From positions 11,221 through 75,220 of the forward strand of contig DASTVZ010000169.1 in the NCBI GenBank assembly GCA_035758845.1: a stretch of DNA of 64,000 nt. Reading direction: 5' to 3'. The stretch is from JALZOC01 sp035758845. Its GTDB lineage: Bacteria; Acidobacteriota; Vicinamibacteria; Vicinamibacterales; 2-12-FULL-66-21. Below, one piece after another: positions 8,840 to 18,600 of the stretch (within the stretch, counting starts at the first letter, position 1; each line of letters opens with the position of its first letter). The notes under the pieces were generated by a model that saw only the letters and a list, made by a program, of their open reading frames with translations, did no database searches and was not told the DNA's origin. Both the position numbers and the translations under genes were made by a program.

Positions 8840-9763
8840 CTATTTGGCTCCTGCCTGTTTGATTGCATTCACGACCAGATTGATGTCGTAGTCGAAGAGC
8901 TTGAAGTAATCGGTCACTTCTTTGACGCCGCCAACGGATGGCGCAAGCACCATCACTTTCGCGCCGGTTTCCCGCGCGATCGCATCCGGGGTCTTGCGAT
9001 CAAAATACGGCTCCATGATTATCAGTTTGACGTTCTGCCGCTTCATTTCCTGAATGAGTTCAAGCGTGTGCGACGGCGACGGCGGAATACCGGGTTTCGG
9101 TTCGACGTAGCCGATGACGTCCAGCCCGAAGGCGTCGGTAAAGTTCGGCCACGATCGGTGATAGCTCACGACTTTGACGCCCTTATAGGGGGCCATCGCA
9201 GCCTGCCACCGCTTTTCGGCGTCGGCCAATCTGCGATCGAAATCGGCATAGCGCTGGGCAAAATACCCTGCATCGGCGGGAGAGATTTCGGACAGCTTCT
9301 TCTGAATCAGCTGCGCGATGCGGCGACCATTGTCCGGCCCTAACCAGTAATGCGGATTTCCCGACGGGTGGACGTCCCCCATCGCCCGGGTAATCTGACC
9401 GGTTGGAATCTCGAGAATTTTCGCGGTCTGTGACGCATCGAGATATCGATCGCCATTCGGCTGAATTCTCGCATTCCGTGACTGGTTGATGAGCGGAGGC
9501 AGCCAACCGATTTCCAGTTCACGTCCAACGACGATCAGCAGATCGGCCGAATGAAGTTTGATGATGAACGTCGGCTTCGCCTCGACAAAATGCGGATCCT
9601 GGTACCCCTTCGCGAGCCCTTCGACCGAGATCTTCTCGCCGCCGACCTCCCGCGCGATCGACTCCAAGTCCTGAGTCGTCGCGACAACTTTGATTTGTCC
9701 AAATGCGTTGGCGCTCGCCAGCAGCACCGCGAGGAGCGCCGCGCCGAATATCCGTGATTTCAT
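8840..9763 (-). CDS. Metal ABC transporter substrate-binding protein (ZnuA-like, cluster A-I)
   Basis: About 307 residues from ATG at 9763 (MKSRIFGAALLAVLLASANA, a signal peptide ending near AFG). This start has AGAAAGG just upstream, whereas the ATG at 9805 would run into the porin gene. Likely metal ligands are His in DPHFVEAKP, His in NPHYWLG and His in SYHRSWPNF, with an Asp near the C-terminus. It lacks the His-rich loop of many ZnuA proteins, so specificity (Zn or Mn) stays open. Periplasmic; forms an operon with the permease and the barrel protein. Confidence 0.88.
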   Translation of the reverse strand: MKSRIFGAALLAVLLASANAFGQIKVVATTQDLESIAREVGGEKISVEGLAKGYQDPHFVEAKPTFIIKLHSADLLIVVGRELEIGWLPPLINQSRNARIQPNGDRYLDASQTAKILEIPTGQITRAMGDVHPSGNPHYWLGPDNGRRIAQLIQKKLSEISPADAGYFAQRYADFDRRLADAEKRWQAAMAPYKGVKVVSYHRSWPNFTDAFGLDVIGYVEPKPGIPPSPSHTLELIQEMKRQNVKLIIMEPYFDRKTPDAIARETGAKVMVLAPSVGGVKEVTDYFKLFDYDINLVVNAIKQAGAK

Positions 9764-9776
9764 AACGTTGACCTTT

Positions 9777-11189
9777 CTAGAAGACGTGAGCCCCATGGGC
9801 GCCAATGGAAAACAGGAATTGAAATAGCGCTTCGTTCGAGGTCACGCCTTCCGCGTAATTCGTGCGCCGGTACTGCCCTCGAATCTGACTGAACTCGCTG
9901 GGCCAATACGTCACAACGAAAGACGGCCCCTGGTCGATGAGATTGGCGTCGGTTGCGCGAGCAGAACGGTCGAATCGCACGCCTCCGAACCACCGGCGCG
10001 CAAACTGGTAGTCGCCGCTGACATACATGCCAAAGGCGGATACGTCGCCCGTATCCTGGCCGCGGTCGCTCCACATCAGTTCGGTTCGAGCCATGAAGCG
10101 GCGGTAAATCGCGCGACGCAGTGGACGGTAGCGTAGCGTTGCATCGACTCCGAATAGACGCGTCGTCGTATTCAACCCCGCGTCATTGTGGCCACGGGTA
10201 AACGACATGCCGATGTCGAGGTTCGTCGATTCGTTGATGTCGCGATAACCACGAAGGCGGCCAAGCCAGCTCACGTCGTTGCGCTCGTGCGTCTGGAACG
10301 GACCGGAGTTGCCCTGGTACACCTCGCCTGTCGCTTCGAGGAAGAACCACGGATTGAGCAGCAGCTTGGAGACCGACAGGCCTGAATCGTTGAGGCCCTC
10401 TTCCCCGCCGAGGAAGTTCTTCATCACAAGGGGCACGTCGACCCACGGCAGTGTGTGCGCGTGCATCGTGTTGACCTTCCCGAACTGTTCTTTCAGCTTT
10501 CCAACCTTCGCGAGCAATCCACCAGGAAGGCTGGTCAAGGTGAGAAACCCTTCTTCGATTTCGAGGCCTTCCGGCGTCGCCGACAGAAACACGTCCGCGC
10601 GCGCGTAGGGATCGACCACCGCCTGGAATGTCACTTCAGCCTCGTGCATCTCGAGCGACGGTGCAGATTCCACAGTGTTCTCTCCGGTCGTCCCGATGAA
10701 GTTCCCGATGACGGCCATATCCGGATTGAACACCTTGGAACTTGCAGCGGCCCCGCCATACACAGGGAGGCTGCCTTGCGGTCCGCCGGCGCCGGCGGCG
10801 CCCGACGGCACTTCTACACCCTGGGCTTGACCCGGTTGTCCCGGCGCTTGAGCGGCGGCCTGCGCTGGCGGCGAAACCGGGGCTGCTGGCGCAGCCGCGG
10901 TGGGTTCGGGAAGCGGCGGGACGGGTGCCGGCTGAGTCGCCGCGGCGCCAAGCTTTGCTTCGAGCGCCGCCAGCCTCGCCCCGTAGGAATCGCGGATCGC
11001 CTCGAACTCCTGTCGCAGACGATCGAGTTCCTGACGAATCTGCTGCGGATCCGTCGATTGCTGAGGTGGCGGTGTTGCTGTCCCCGCCGATGGCGTTTGC
11101 GCCAAGGCAGACGTCGAAAGCCACGAGGAAAACGCCATGGCGGCGGCGCACGCGGTCGCGCCCCCGATCGAGCGACGGTTCACGATCAC
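9777..11189 (-). CDS. Outer-membrane beta-barrel with N-terminal coiled coil, metal-uptake associated
   Basis: About 470 residues. GTG at 11189 (or 11183) is chosen because AGGAGG sits five bases upstream and a signal peptide follows (to ALAQ). Next come a short coiled coil (QQIRQELDRLRQEF), an Ala/Pro/Gln-rich linker (about residues 75-150) and a region of alternating hydrophobic strands to the end, finishing in Phe (HVF), a mark of outer-membrane barrels. It precedes the ABC binding protein by 13 bases, so it is probably the outer-membrane entry port for the same metal. No characterised homolog recognised. Confidence 0.75.
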   Translation of the reverse strand: MIVNRRSIGGATACAAAMAFSSWLSTSALAQTPSAGTATPPPQQSTDPQQIRQELDRLRQEFEAIRDSYGARLAALEAKLGAAATQPAPVPPLPEPTAAAPAAPVSPPAQAAAQAPGQPGQAQGVEVPSGAAGAGGPQGSLPVYGGAAASSKVFNPDMAVIGNFIGTTGENTVESAPSLEMHEAEVTFQAVVDPYARADVFLSATPEGLEIEEGFLTLTSLPGGLLAKVGKLKEQFGKVNTMHAHTLPWVDVPLVMKNFLGGEEGLNDSGLSVSKLLLNPWFFLEATGEVYQGNSGPFQTHERNDVSWLGRLRGYRDINESTNLDIGMSFTRGHNDAGLNTTTRLFGVDATLRYRPLRRAIYRRFMARTELMWSDRGQDTGDVSAFGMYVSGDYQFARRWFGGVRFDRSARATDANLIDQGPSFVVTYWPSEFSQIRGQYRRTNYAEGVTSNEALFQFLFSIGAHGAHVF

Positions 11190-11273
11190 AGGAACCTCCT
11201 GTCCAGGCACATAGCCCTGGACCAATCCAGCCGCGGCTAACGCCGCGATCAAACTGCTACTGAACTGCGCCGA

Positions 11274-11576
11274 TTAGGCGAGGGGAGGAGCGCGACCCGA
11301 AGCGGGACGACGTGAAGCCGAGTGCGGTGCGTCAACAGAATCGATGACCGGGGAACCCGCGTCGAACAGCCAGGAACGCGCAAGGACGGCCGGATCAGCG
11401 GCGGCTTCGGCGGACGATCCGACGGCGCAGGTCGTGCAATGCGTCGTCGACTTGATATGGCACGCAAGATCGTGGTGACCCAGCGGCAGCAACGCTGCCG
11501 CCAACATGTAAAGCGCGAGAACGACCTTCAACCGGAGGCCGACCGATCCGCGAAGGAACCGCTCGGGTCTAGCCAT
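11274..11576 (-). CDS. Small Cys/His-containing membrane peptide
   Basis: 100 residues with one N-terminal hydrophobic segment (VVLALYMLAAALLPLG) followed by HHDLACHIKSTTHCTTC (residues 34-50), a cluster of three Cys and four His. The rest is Ala/Pro/Ser-rich and looks disordered. First gene of the minus-strand metal-transport group. The arrangement resembles short DUF2946-like exported proteins linked to metal stress, but the match is weak. It may bind the transported metal. Confidence 0.5.
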   Translation of the reverse strand: MARPERFLRGSVGLRLKVVLALYMLAAALLPLGHHDLACHIKSTTHCTTCAVGSSAEAAADPAVLARSWLFDAGSPVIDSVDAPHSASRRPASGRAPPLA

Positions 11577-11626
11577 CTTCAGATCGATTATACGGGGCGG
11601 TCGGGCATCAACGCAAAATCGTCTCC

Positions 11627-11632
11627 TACAAT
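11627..11632 (+). promoter_or_regulatory. Candidate -10 box (TACAAT) for the rhomboid gene
   Basis: TACAAT ends nine bases before the ATG at 11642, with no ribosome site between, which suggests a leaderless transcript. No convincing -35 hexamer. Confidence 0.4.
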
Positions 11633-11641
11633 ATATTTCGC

Positions 11642-12301
11642 ATGTTTCCGGTTAGCGACGTCATCCCGTCCAGAACGACGCCGTTCGTCACCGTCGGCCT
11701 GATCATCCTGAACTCGGTCGTGTTTCTGTATGAGCTTCAGCTGTCAAGGCCGGAGTTGCAGCTTTTCGTGCAAATTTTTGGGGTCGTTCCGGCCGACTTC
11801 ACCTGGACGTCGGTCGTCACCAGCATGTTTCTCCACGAAGGCTGGATGCATCTGATCGGCAACATGCTCTATCTCTGGATCTTCGGCGACAACGTCGAGG
11901 ACCAGCTCGGCCACTTCGGTTTTCTCGTCTTCTATCTCGCAGCCGGCGCCACTGCCGCGCTCGGCCAGGTGCTGGTCAGCGCCGGCTCAACAATTCCAAT
12001 GATCGGCGCGAGTGGCGCAATCGCCGGAGTGATGGGCGCCTACTTCGTTCTCTACCCGCACTCGCGCGTGCTCACCGTCGTGTTTCTCCTGTTCTTCATG
12101 GACATGGTGGAGATTCCAGCAATCTTTTTCCTCGGCATTTGGTTCATCAAAGAACTCTTCAGCGGTGTGGGGTCGCTGGGCGCGGCTTCGCTCAATGGCG
12201 GCGTCGCATTCTGGGCGCACATCGTTGGCTTTGCCGTAGGCGCGAGCATCGGCCTCTTCTGGCGAGTGCGTCACCCGCCGCAGCGCGCGTATTGGATGTA
12301 A
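11642..12301 (+). CDS. Rhomboid family intramembrane serine protease
   Basis: 219 residues with about six transmembrane segments. The catalytic Ser is in IGASGAIAGVMGAYF (near 120) and the catalytic His in FWAHIVGFAVG (near 191). The conserved H-E-G-W-M-H-L-I-G-N-M segment lies near 61-71. Rhomboids cut substrates inside the membrane; the natural substrate here is unknown. Divergent from the metal-transport operon. A structured repeat begins nine bases after the stop codon. Confidence 0.93.
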   Translation: MFPVSDVIPSRTTPFVTVGLIILNSVVFLYELQLSRPELQLFVQIFGVVPADFTWTSVVTSMFLHEGWMHLIGNMLYLWIFGDNVEDQLGHFGFLVFYLAAGATAALGQVLVSAGSTIPMIGASGAIAGVMGAYFVLYPHSRVLTVVFLLFFMDMVEIPAIFFLGIWFIKELFSGVGSLGAASLNGGVAFWAHIVGFAVGASIGLFWRVRHPPQRAYWM

Positions 12302-12310
12302 AAAAAGAGA

Positions 12311-12414
12311 GCGCCTGCGCCCGAGCGAGGCGACGGAGTGAAGCGTCGCGTAGCGGCACCGCCGAGCGAGAGCGGGTGGGGGTGGGGCCCCACGCGCCGT
12401 GAGTGAAGCAGATC
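12311..12414 (+). repeat. Structured REP-like repeat, copy 1 (long form)
   Basis: Begins GCGCCTGCG, has the CCCGAGCGAGG and CCGAGCGAGAG boxes, a central hairpin around GCGTAGC, the GGTGGGG/CCCCACGCGC hairpin (one mismatch here) and ends near GAAGCAGA. Runs in the direction of the rhomboid gene and sits just after its stop codon. See the family finding for the shared structure. Confidence 0.8.
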
Positions 12415-12430
12415 GAACGCCTCGGCCAAG

Positions 12431-13396
12431 CTAGGTCTTGAGTCGCAACCGGATGTCGTGCGACACCTGGGAGAGCTCGATCATTAAACGCTCGAACTCT
12501 TTCGCATAGTCGCCCGGCGGAAGGAATTGGCGGCGGATCTTCAGATCCTCGACTTCCGCTTCCAGCGTCGCCTTTCGCTGGAGCAGCTTCAACAGCACCT
12601 CGTCGGTCGGCTGCGCGTCAGGACGCGACTCATCGAGATAGGTCCGGCTGGCCACCGATCCGTCATCCCCCGGCGTGGTGACTTCGTTTCCCACCCCGTC
12701 GCCGTTGTCGTCGAGAAGCGCGTGCTCGGTTGAGAGCTGGCCGCGCTGCTGATAATGGCGACGGACGGCGGAGCTCGCGGCGGCGAATGCTTCCCAGATC
12801 GAGACTCTTTCGTTCTTGTCGAGATCGGCGCCCGGATCGGTCAGCGCCCGGATGAAGTACTCGGGGAAGACCGTGTCATAGCGCTGCGCCGGCGAATCGG
12901 TTGCCGTGATGATGACGCGCCGAGGTCCGGAGAGACGCTCGAGAAACGGGAAACTTGCCGAAGACGTGTTCACGAGGATGGCGCGTCCGGGGACCGCCTT
13001 GAGTAACGCCGACCAGTCAGCGGACTCGAGATCGGGGCCCACCAGGTTGAATTTTGCGTCGGTGCCGTCGAACGTGCCGTGTCCGATCAACAAGATGAAG
13101 AAGACATCGTCGCGCGTCATGCGCGACGCGATCGACGTAATCACCCGTCGAAGATTCTCCGCGGTCGCCACATCGGCCGGACGCGACGTATCCGATAAAA
13201 CCGTCACGCGAGTGGGATCGAACTTCAGCGCCTCGATGAGTGTCTTCGACAACTGCGTCGACCAGCGATCGTACTGCGCCACATACTCGGGTCCGCCCGC
13301 TGCCCCTGACACAATCAGCGCGTACCGCTGGTCCGCCGACGAGGGCACCGGATTGGTCAGCAGGAGCACGGCCACAATCAACGCGCTCGCTCTCAT
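12431..13396 (-). CDS. Exported caspase-fold (C13-like) protein, probably inactive
   Basis: About 321 residues from ATG at 13396, which overlaps the upstream stop as ATGA; a signal peptide follows (MRASALIVAVLLLTNPVPSSA). The fold is suggested by LLIGHGTFDG (catalytic-type His) and the next strand ILVNTSSASF, where legumain-type enzymes have the nucleophilic Cys; here only Ser/Thr are present. DKNERVSIWEAFAAA and a C-terminal coiled coil follow. Last gene of the MoxR/Bat locus. Likely a binding or scaffold protein in the periplasm, though a Ser nucleophile cannot be excluded. Confidence 0.65.
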   Translation of the reverse strand: MRASALIVAVLLLTNPVPSSADQRYALIVSGAAGGPEYVAQYDRWSTQLSKTLIEALKFDPTRVTVLSDTSRPADVATAENLRRVITSIASRMTRDDVFFILLIGHGTFDGTDAKFNLVGPDLESADWSALLKAVPGRAILVNTSSASFPFLERLSGPRRVIITATDSPAQRYDTVFPEYFIRALTDPGADLDKNERVSIWEAFAAASSAVRRHYQQRGQLSTEHALLDDNGDGVGNEVTTPGDDGSVASRTYLDESRPDAQPTDEVLLKLLQRKATLEAEVEDLKIRRQFLPPGDYAKEFERLMIELSQVSHDIRLRLKT

Positions 13397-15612
13397 CGCA
13401 GTCCCCATCGTCGTCGCAACACCCACTCACTGGTCAGCAACACCACGATGGCGGCAAAGGACCATCCCGTGTGCCATAACTCGTGGGTAACCGCGAGACG
13501 AGCGGCCGGAACTGCCGCGCGCAACCGCTCGTCCAGAGCTGCGGTTTCCCCAGGCGTGACGAGAGCTCCGCCGGAGCGCAAGGCGACGCGCTGCAGCACC
13601 TGTAGATTCAGACGCGGGTCGGTCATCTCCGGATCGGAGCCGCCAACAAGCATCGCCGCAGATGCGGATCCGAGTGTGGTCGCACCGCGGCGGGCCGCAG
13701 CGTGAACGCGGTAGACCCCTGGTCCATCCGCTCGAAAGCGCGCGACATAGGCGCCGTCCTCTTGCGTCTCGCGCGGCTGGGCGGCGCGAGTCGTCTCATG
13801 CCGGCCGTCGGGCGCCGTGACATCGACATCGACAACCGCGTCGGACTGAGGCACGAAAGCCGCGTCTCGCGCCAGAACTCGAATGGTCAGGTTTTCACCT
13901 GGTGCGGCGGCAGCCGGCAAGCGCATCGCGACCGGATCGTCAGCCGAAAGTGCAAGCCATCTGACCGCCTGACGCCAGAACGTGTCGTACGATCGATCGG
14001 TCGATGGCAGGAACATTCGCCAGCGCCATGCACCCTCACCAGCAAAGACCAACGAACGTCCTTCTCCGAAGCGCTGCACCGCCAGAACCGGACGCGCGAC
14101 GCCACCGGCTCCGCCGGTAATCGCCAGTATGCTTGCTCCAGGTCTCGGGCCGCCGAGGGGGACGGTCGACGCCAGCGCCGGTGTCGTATTCCAGCGCTGG
14201 CGCGTGACGTCGAGAGACGGCCCGAGCTGCATGATTGGATGTGCCTCTCCCGCCGCCGTCAGCGCCACACGATTCATGCCGCGCGAGGTTGACGCTGGCA
14301 GAACGGCGTCCGTATCGCCCCGGTCGACCAGTTGTAACGGGAGAACTTCTTCGAGTGCGGTATCGTTGAGTCCCGGTTTCACGAACGTCCTCGCGCCCAG
14401 GACCAGGAGTCCGCCGCCGCGTTTGGCCACGAACGCGCGTGTCAACTCCTGTTGTTCGCGCGTCAGCTGTGTCGATTGGACGTTCGCGAGCACGATCGCG
14501 TCGTACGCAAACAGTTCTTCCGCTCGGGAGGGATAGCCGCCCGAAAGTGCGTCGCTCCGCGACTGCGAGGCTTGGATGTAGTAGGTGTCAGTGCCCTGTT
14601 CGTTCTTGCCTTTTCGCACGATCGAATCGACATCGAGCCCGGAATCGGCCGCCCATGCGCGCTTGAGAAAACTGTGCTCGAAACCCGGCGCGCCTTCGAC
14701 CAAGAGAATGTGATGCTGCCGCGTCGGCGGCTGGACCAGCACGCTGCGCGTGTTGTTCTCGGGGACGAGCTCACCCGAAAGAACCGGCACCTCCACCGAA
14801 TACACGACCGCCGAACCGCGTGCCGGCGTCACTTGAAACACGGTGTGCACCGGCACGCCCTCGGCCGCGGGCGCAAGGCGCCGCACCTCGATTGCCTTGC
14901 CGTTCGCTTTGAGCTGCAATGCAATCGGTTCGGTTCCGGTACCGTGACTCACCGCCGAGACGGCCAGATCGATGCGTGAATCATCGGCCACCGCTTCCGC
15001 AACAGTTGCGCTCGTGACCTCGCGATCGCGCCCAATCGTTCTCGATCCGACACCAAATGCATAAACCGCGGGAACCGCCCCCTCGGCCGGGGAGCTCGCG
15101 CTCGTATCCCCGCCGTCGGAAACGACGATGACGCCCGCGACCGGACGTCCCCGATATCGGTCGCGCACGGCGGCAAGTGCGCCGGATAGATCACTCTGTC
15201 GATCGGTCGCGGCAAGATCAGCCGGCGACGTGTCGCGAAGTCGATCGCCAAAGCTGAGGACATCGACGTGAAACTGATTCCCAAGCGATGGCTGGAGTTC
15301 GCGGGTGACGAGCTCGCGCGCGCGATCGATCCGGCGCCGGCCGTCCGCGTCCTCAATGCTCATACTCCGAGACGCGTCGACGAGAATGGGAACGAATACC
15401 TCCCTGAGTCCACGATCGCTGACGCGCACCGGCCGCATCAGAAACACAACGAGCGCGGCAAGCGTGACCGCACGCAGCGCGATGAGCACGTCCCGGCGCG
15501 GCCGCGGCACGATGCTGTGCGCGTATGCACGCCAGGCGACGACGCCAATGGCGACAGCCACCAGCAAGACGCCCCACCATGGCAGCGCATTGGTGAACGT
15601 CAGCTGTGGCAT
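13393..15612 (-). CDS. Membrane VWA / glutamine-amidotransferase-like protein
   Basis: 739 residues. Two N-terminal membrane segments (about 11-30 and 44-63), a von Willebrand A region (VPILVDASRSMSIED near 75-90, with the D-x-S-x-S MIDAS motif, and VIVVSDGGDTSAS), a GATase1-like region (HHILLVEGAPGFEHSFLKRA; FVAKRGGGLLVLGA), an Ig-like part and a last membrane segment near the C-terminus. Such proteins recur in MoxR/DUF58 loci. ATGA overlap with the downstream caspase-fold gene implies coupled translation. Role inferred: periplasmic partner of a MoxR-driven complex. Confidence 0.8.
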   Translation of the reverse strand: MPQLTFTNALPWWGVLLVAVAIGVVAWRAYAHSIVPRPRRDVLIALRAVTLAALVVFLMRPVRVSDRGLREVFVPILVDASRSMSIEDADGRRRIDRARELVTRELQPSLGNQFHVDVLSFGDRLRDTSPADLAATDRQSDLSGALAAVRDRYRGRPVAGVIVVSDGGDTSASSPAEGAVPAVYAFGVGSRTIGRDREVTSATVAEAVADDSRIDLAVSAVSHGTGTEPIALQLKANGKAIEVRRLAPAAEGVPVHTVFQVTPARGSAVVYSVEVPVLSGELVPENNTRSVLVQPPTRQHHILLVEGAPGFEHSFLKRAWAADSGLDVDSIVRKGKNEQGTDTYYIQASQSRSDALSGGYPSRAEELFAYDAIVLANVQSTQLTREQQELTRAFVAKRGGGLLVLGARTFVKPGLNDTALEEVLPLQLVDRGDTDAVLPASTSRGMNRVALTAAGEAHPIMQLGPSLDVTRQRWNTTPALASTVPLGGPRPGASILAITGGAGGVARPVLAVQRFGEGRSLVFAGEGAWRWRMFLPSTDRSYDTFWRQAVRWLALSADDPVAMRLPAAAAPGENLTIRVLARDAAFVPQSDAVVDVDVTAPDGRHETTRAAQPRETQEDGAYVARFRADGPGVYRVHAAARRGATTLGSASAAMLVGGSDPEMTDPRLNLQVLQRVALRSGGALVTPGETAALDERLRAAVPAARLAVTHELWHTGWSFAAIVVLLTSEWVLRRRWGLR

Positions 15613-18600
15613 CTATTTCTTCTTTGCGAGGGATTCGAAGTAGCGCGAGATCAGCTGACCGTATGCATCGGGGACCCGGTCGCTGCCACCCGCGTTGAAG
15701 CGATCCTTCGACTCGCTCCGGGACAAACGATCCGAAATCGAGGCTTCATATTTCTCCAGCGCGGTATCGAGATTGCGCCGCAGCGATTCCCAATCGGACC
15801 GATCCTGCTTGAACGCCTGCGTGCCCGGTGCGGATCGACTGAATTCATGCTGCTCGGGTGTCGCGCCCCCCACGTCGCCGGTGCTGCTGCCACCCTGTAA
15901 ACGTCGCAGTGCCTCCTCGGCCCGCTGCAGCTCACGCTGATACTCGTCGCGCAGCCGCTGCACCTCGCCATTGCCCGAGCTGCCGGCAGCATTTTGTCCT
16001 TTGCCGGCGGCGCGTTGGGATTCGCCCGTGCGGGATCCACCAGCCGATGAGGCGTCGCGCGCGCGCGCTTCGGCGTCGCGTAGCTGCTGCTCGGCACGCT
16101 GCAGACGATCCCGGATGGCTCGTGTCTGTTCGAGCTCACCGGATACCTGCGAACCGCCCGCTCCCAGCCTGCCGGCGACTTGATCCAGCGTCGACGCCAG
16201 CCCCTGCTCGGCGGCACCATGCTGCTTCGTTCCCTGTGGTTGACGCATCTCGCGCGCGCCGTCGCGCATTCGATCGGCGATCTTGTCGCGCTTCAACGAC
16301 TGCGCCGCATCCGCGAAGGCTTTCGAATCCGCGCCGGCATCCGATTGCGCCAATCGCGCGGCTTTCCGCGCCATCTCTTCGACGCGCGATGCGAGACGCT
16401 CTTTCTCGTCGGCGAGGCGGCGGCGAGCATCTGAAGTCGCTGCCGCGACATTGCGATCGAGACGCGTCGCTTCATTAGCGATACGGTGCTGCTCCTGCGC
16501 GATCTGCTGGGCCTCGAGTTTGACGTCCGAGCCGTCCCCGGCCTGCGCTCCGGCTGTTTGCGTCGACAGCTGGTCTTGGAGACGTCGCAGCTGATTCAGC
16601 GCGCGTTCGCCACTGCGCGCCGCATCTCCAGGCGAGTCGCGGCGCAAGTCGCTCGCCGCCGATCGCATCTGGTTGGCGGCACCCCGAAGCTCCTCACTCC
16701 CTGATTTTTGCGTGTCGGACTCACGCTGGCCACGCTGCGGCGATCCGTTTGCCTCGGTTCCCAGACGTCGCAGCAGTTCCTCCGTCTGCTCGCGCAGTTC
16801 CGTCTGCTCGCGCGTCAGCTTCTCCAGCTGCCGCTTCATTTCTTCAGGGGCCAGATTCGACTGGGCAAGGTCCCGCTGACGTCGATTCAGATCCTCCTGA
16901 CGCCTGGCAAGATCGCGAATGCGTTCGAGCGCGCTCGTCGATGCAGCCGGTTTATCTGGTTTGATTTCTGCGGCAGACCGCGTTTCGTAGTTGGTCCGCT
17001 GCTGCCGCTGCAGTTCCTTATCGAACAGCGCCGACAAATCCATGCCCTGCCGGTTTCCGCCAAAGCCGCTGCCTGCAGAGCCCTGCGATACCTGGCGCCG
17101 GCGGACTTCGGCCTGAAGCTGGAGCAGACCGTTCAGGGCGGTCATTTCGTGAGCGAGCGCGTCCTTGGTGCGTTCCGACGTCAGCTGATCGACCGCCTTC
17201 CCCATCGCGCCCACTGCGGTCGCCGCAGGATCGCCAGAACCCGTTCGTGGTTGCGGGGACCCCTGAATCACTTGTTGCGGCGCCGGCGGTCGTGCTCGCG
17301 AGCGCATCGCGCGAGACATCAACTGCTGTTCCGCGCGGGCCTTTAGTTCCGCCTGCGCCGCCGCAATCGCTTTCACATCATCGGTCGACCGGGCCGCCTG
17401 CGATCGACGCTCGACGTTCCACGTCGACGTGATGATTTCTTTCTGAGCTTGAATCAGGCTCTCGAGCTGCGGATCGGAGGCACCGGACGCCTGACTCTCC
17501 GCCGACATGAACTCTTCGTTGAAGGGCTTCACTTCCAGGAAGAAGATGTCGCTCGTCGCCTGCGTCGGCCGCTTGCCTCGACCGACATCGGCGGCTCGTG
17601 CATAGTAGGTAATCACATCGCCAGGTTTGACCCGCAGATCCTCCGCGGGCAGCACGCGAAGGCCGACCTTCTGAATGTCGGTGCCGGTCACACGCTCGAA
17701 GGGAACCACATGCTCCGGACCGCCGGCCACTGCGTAGACCAACTCGAATCGCCCGATACCGTAGTCGTCGTCGGCGCGCGCCTCGATCGGGACCTCTTCG
17801 AGCGGCGTGATTTGTTGGTCGGCGGACGGCCGGAGAATTCGTACGTCGGGCGGACGATCGTCCATCACACGAATGAAATACTCCGCCTCGTCATGGGAAA
17901 CGAGACCATCGCTGTCGGCGAGGCGGATTCGATAGGAATCGTCCGTCGTCAGGACGAGGTCGGCCTCGAACGTTCCATCGGCGGCGGGTTGTAGCGACAT
18001 CGGAGCAGATTTGCCGAGCGCGAGCTGACCACGATCGACTGGCTTGCTGGCGTGGACACGCAGATGGACTCGAGTGCCCGCCGGCGCGTAGATATCTCCA
18101 CCGTCTGTTTCGTCACGCGGTGGCAGACCGGCGAACGACGGATATACGTAGTGAAGATCGATGCGACTGACACGCGGCGGCCGAAGCATCGTCACCGTGT
18201 AGCGGGCCGATCGCGCCGAACCAGCGCTCACGTCGTACGAGAACGTGCGATCGACTGACTGGATGACGTACTCGAACGCGTCGACTGCGCCGGTCATTTG
18301 CACGGCACGGTGCTGCCCGTTCGCGAACACGGTCAAGGTTGGCGCCAGGTGCGTCAATCGGTCACTGCCGCGATTCACGGTCGCGCGAATGCGCAGTGGC
18401 GCTCCCATCGCAACACGCATGTCACCCGGCGCAACCTGAACGTGCACCGTTCCCGGGAAGAACCTGAGACGCGCGGTCTCCATCGCTCGCTCGAACGATG
18501 GAAAACTCACAACGACGGCCAACGCAAGCGCCGCGGTGCCTGCCGTCGCATAGAGACCACGTTTGCGAATCTCGGTCGGCCGAATCAATGCCGTGGCATC

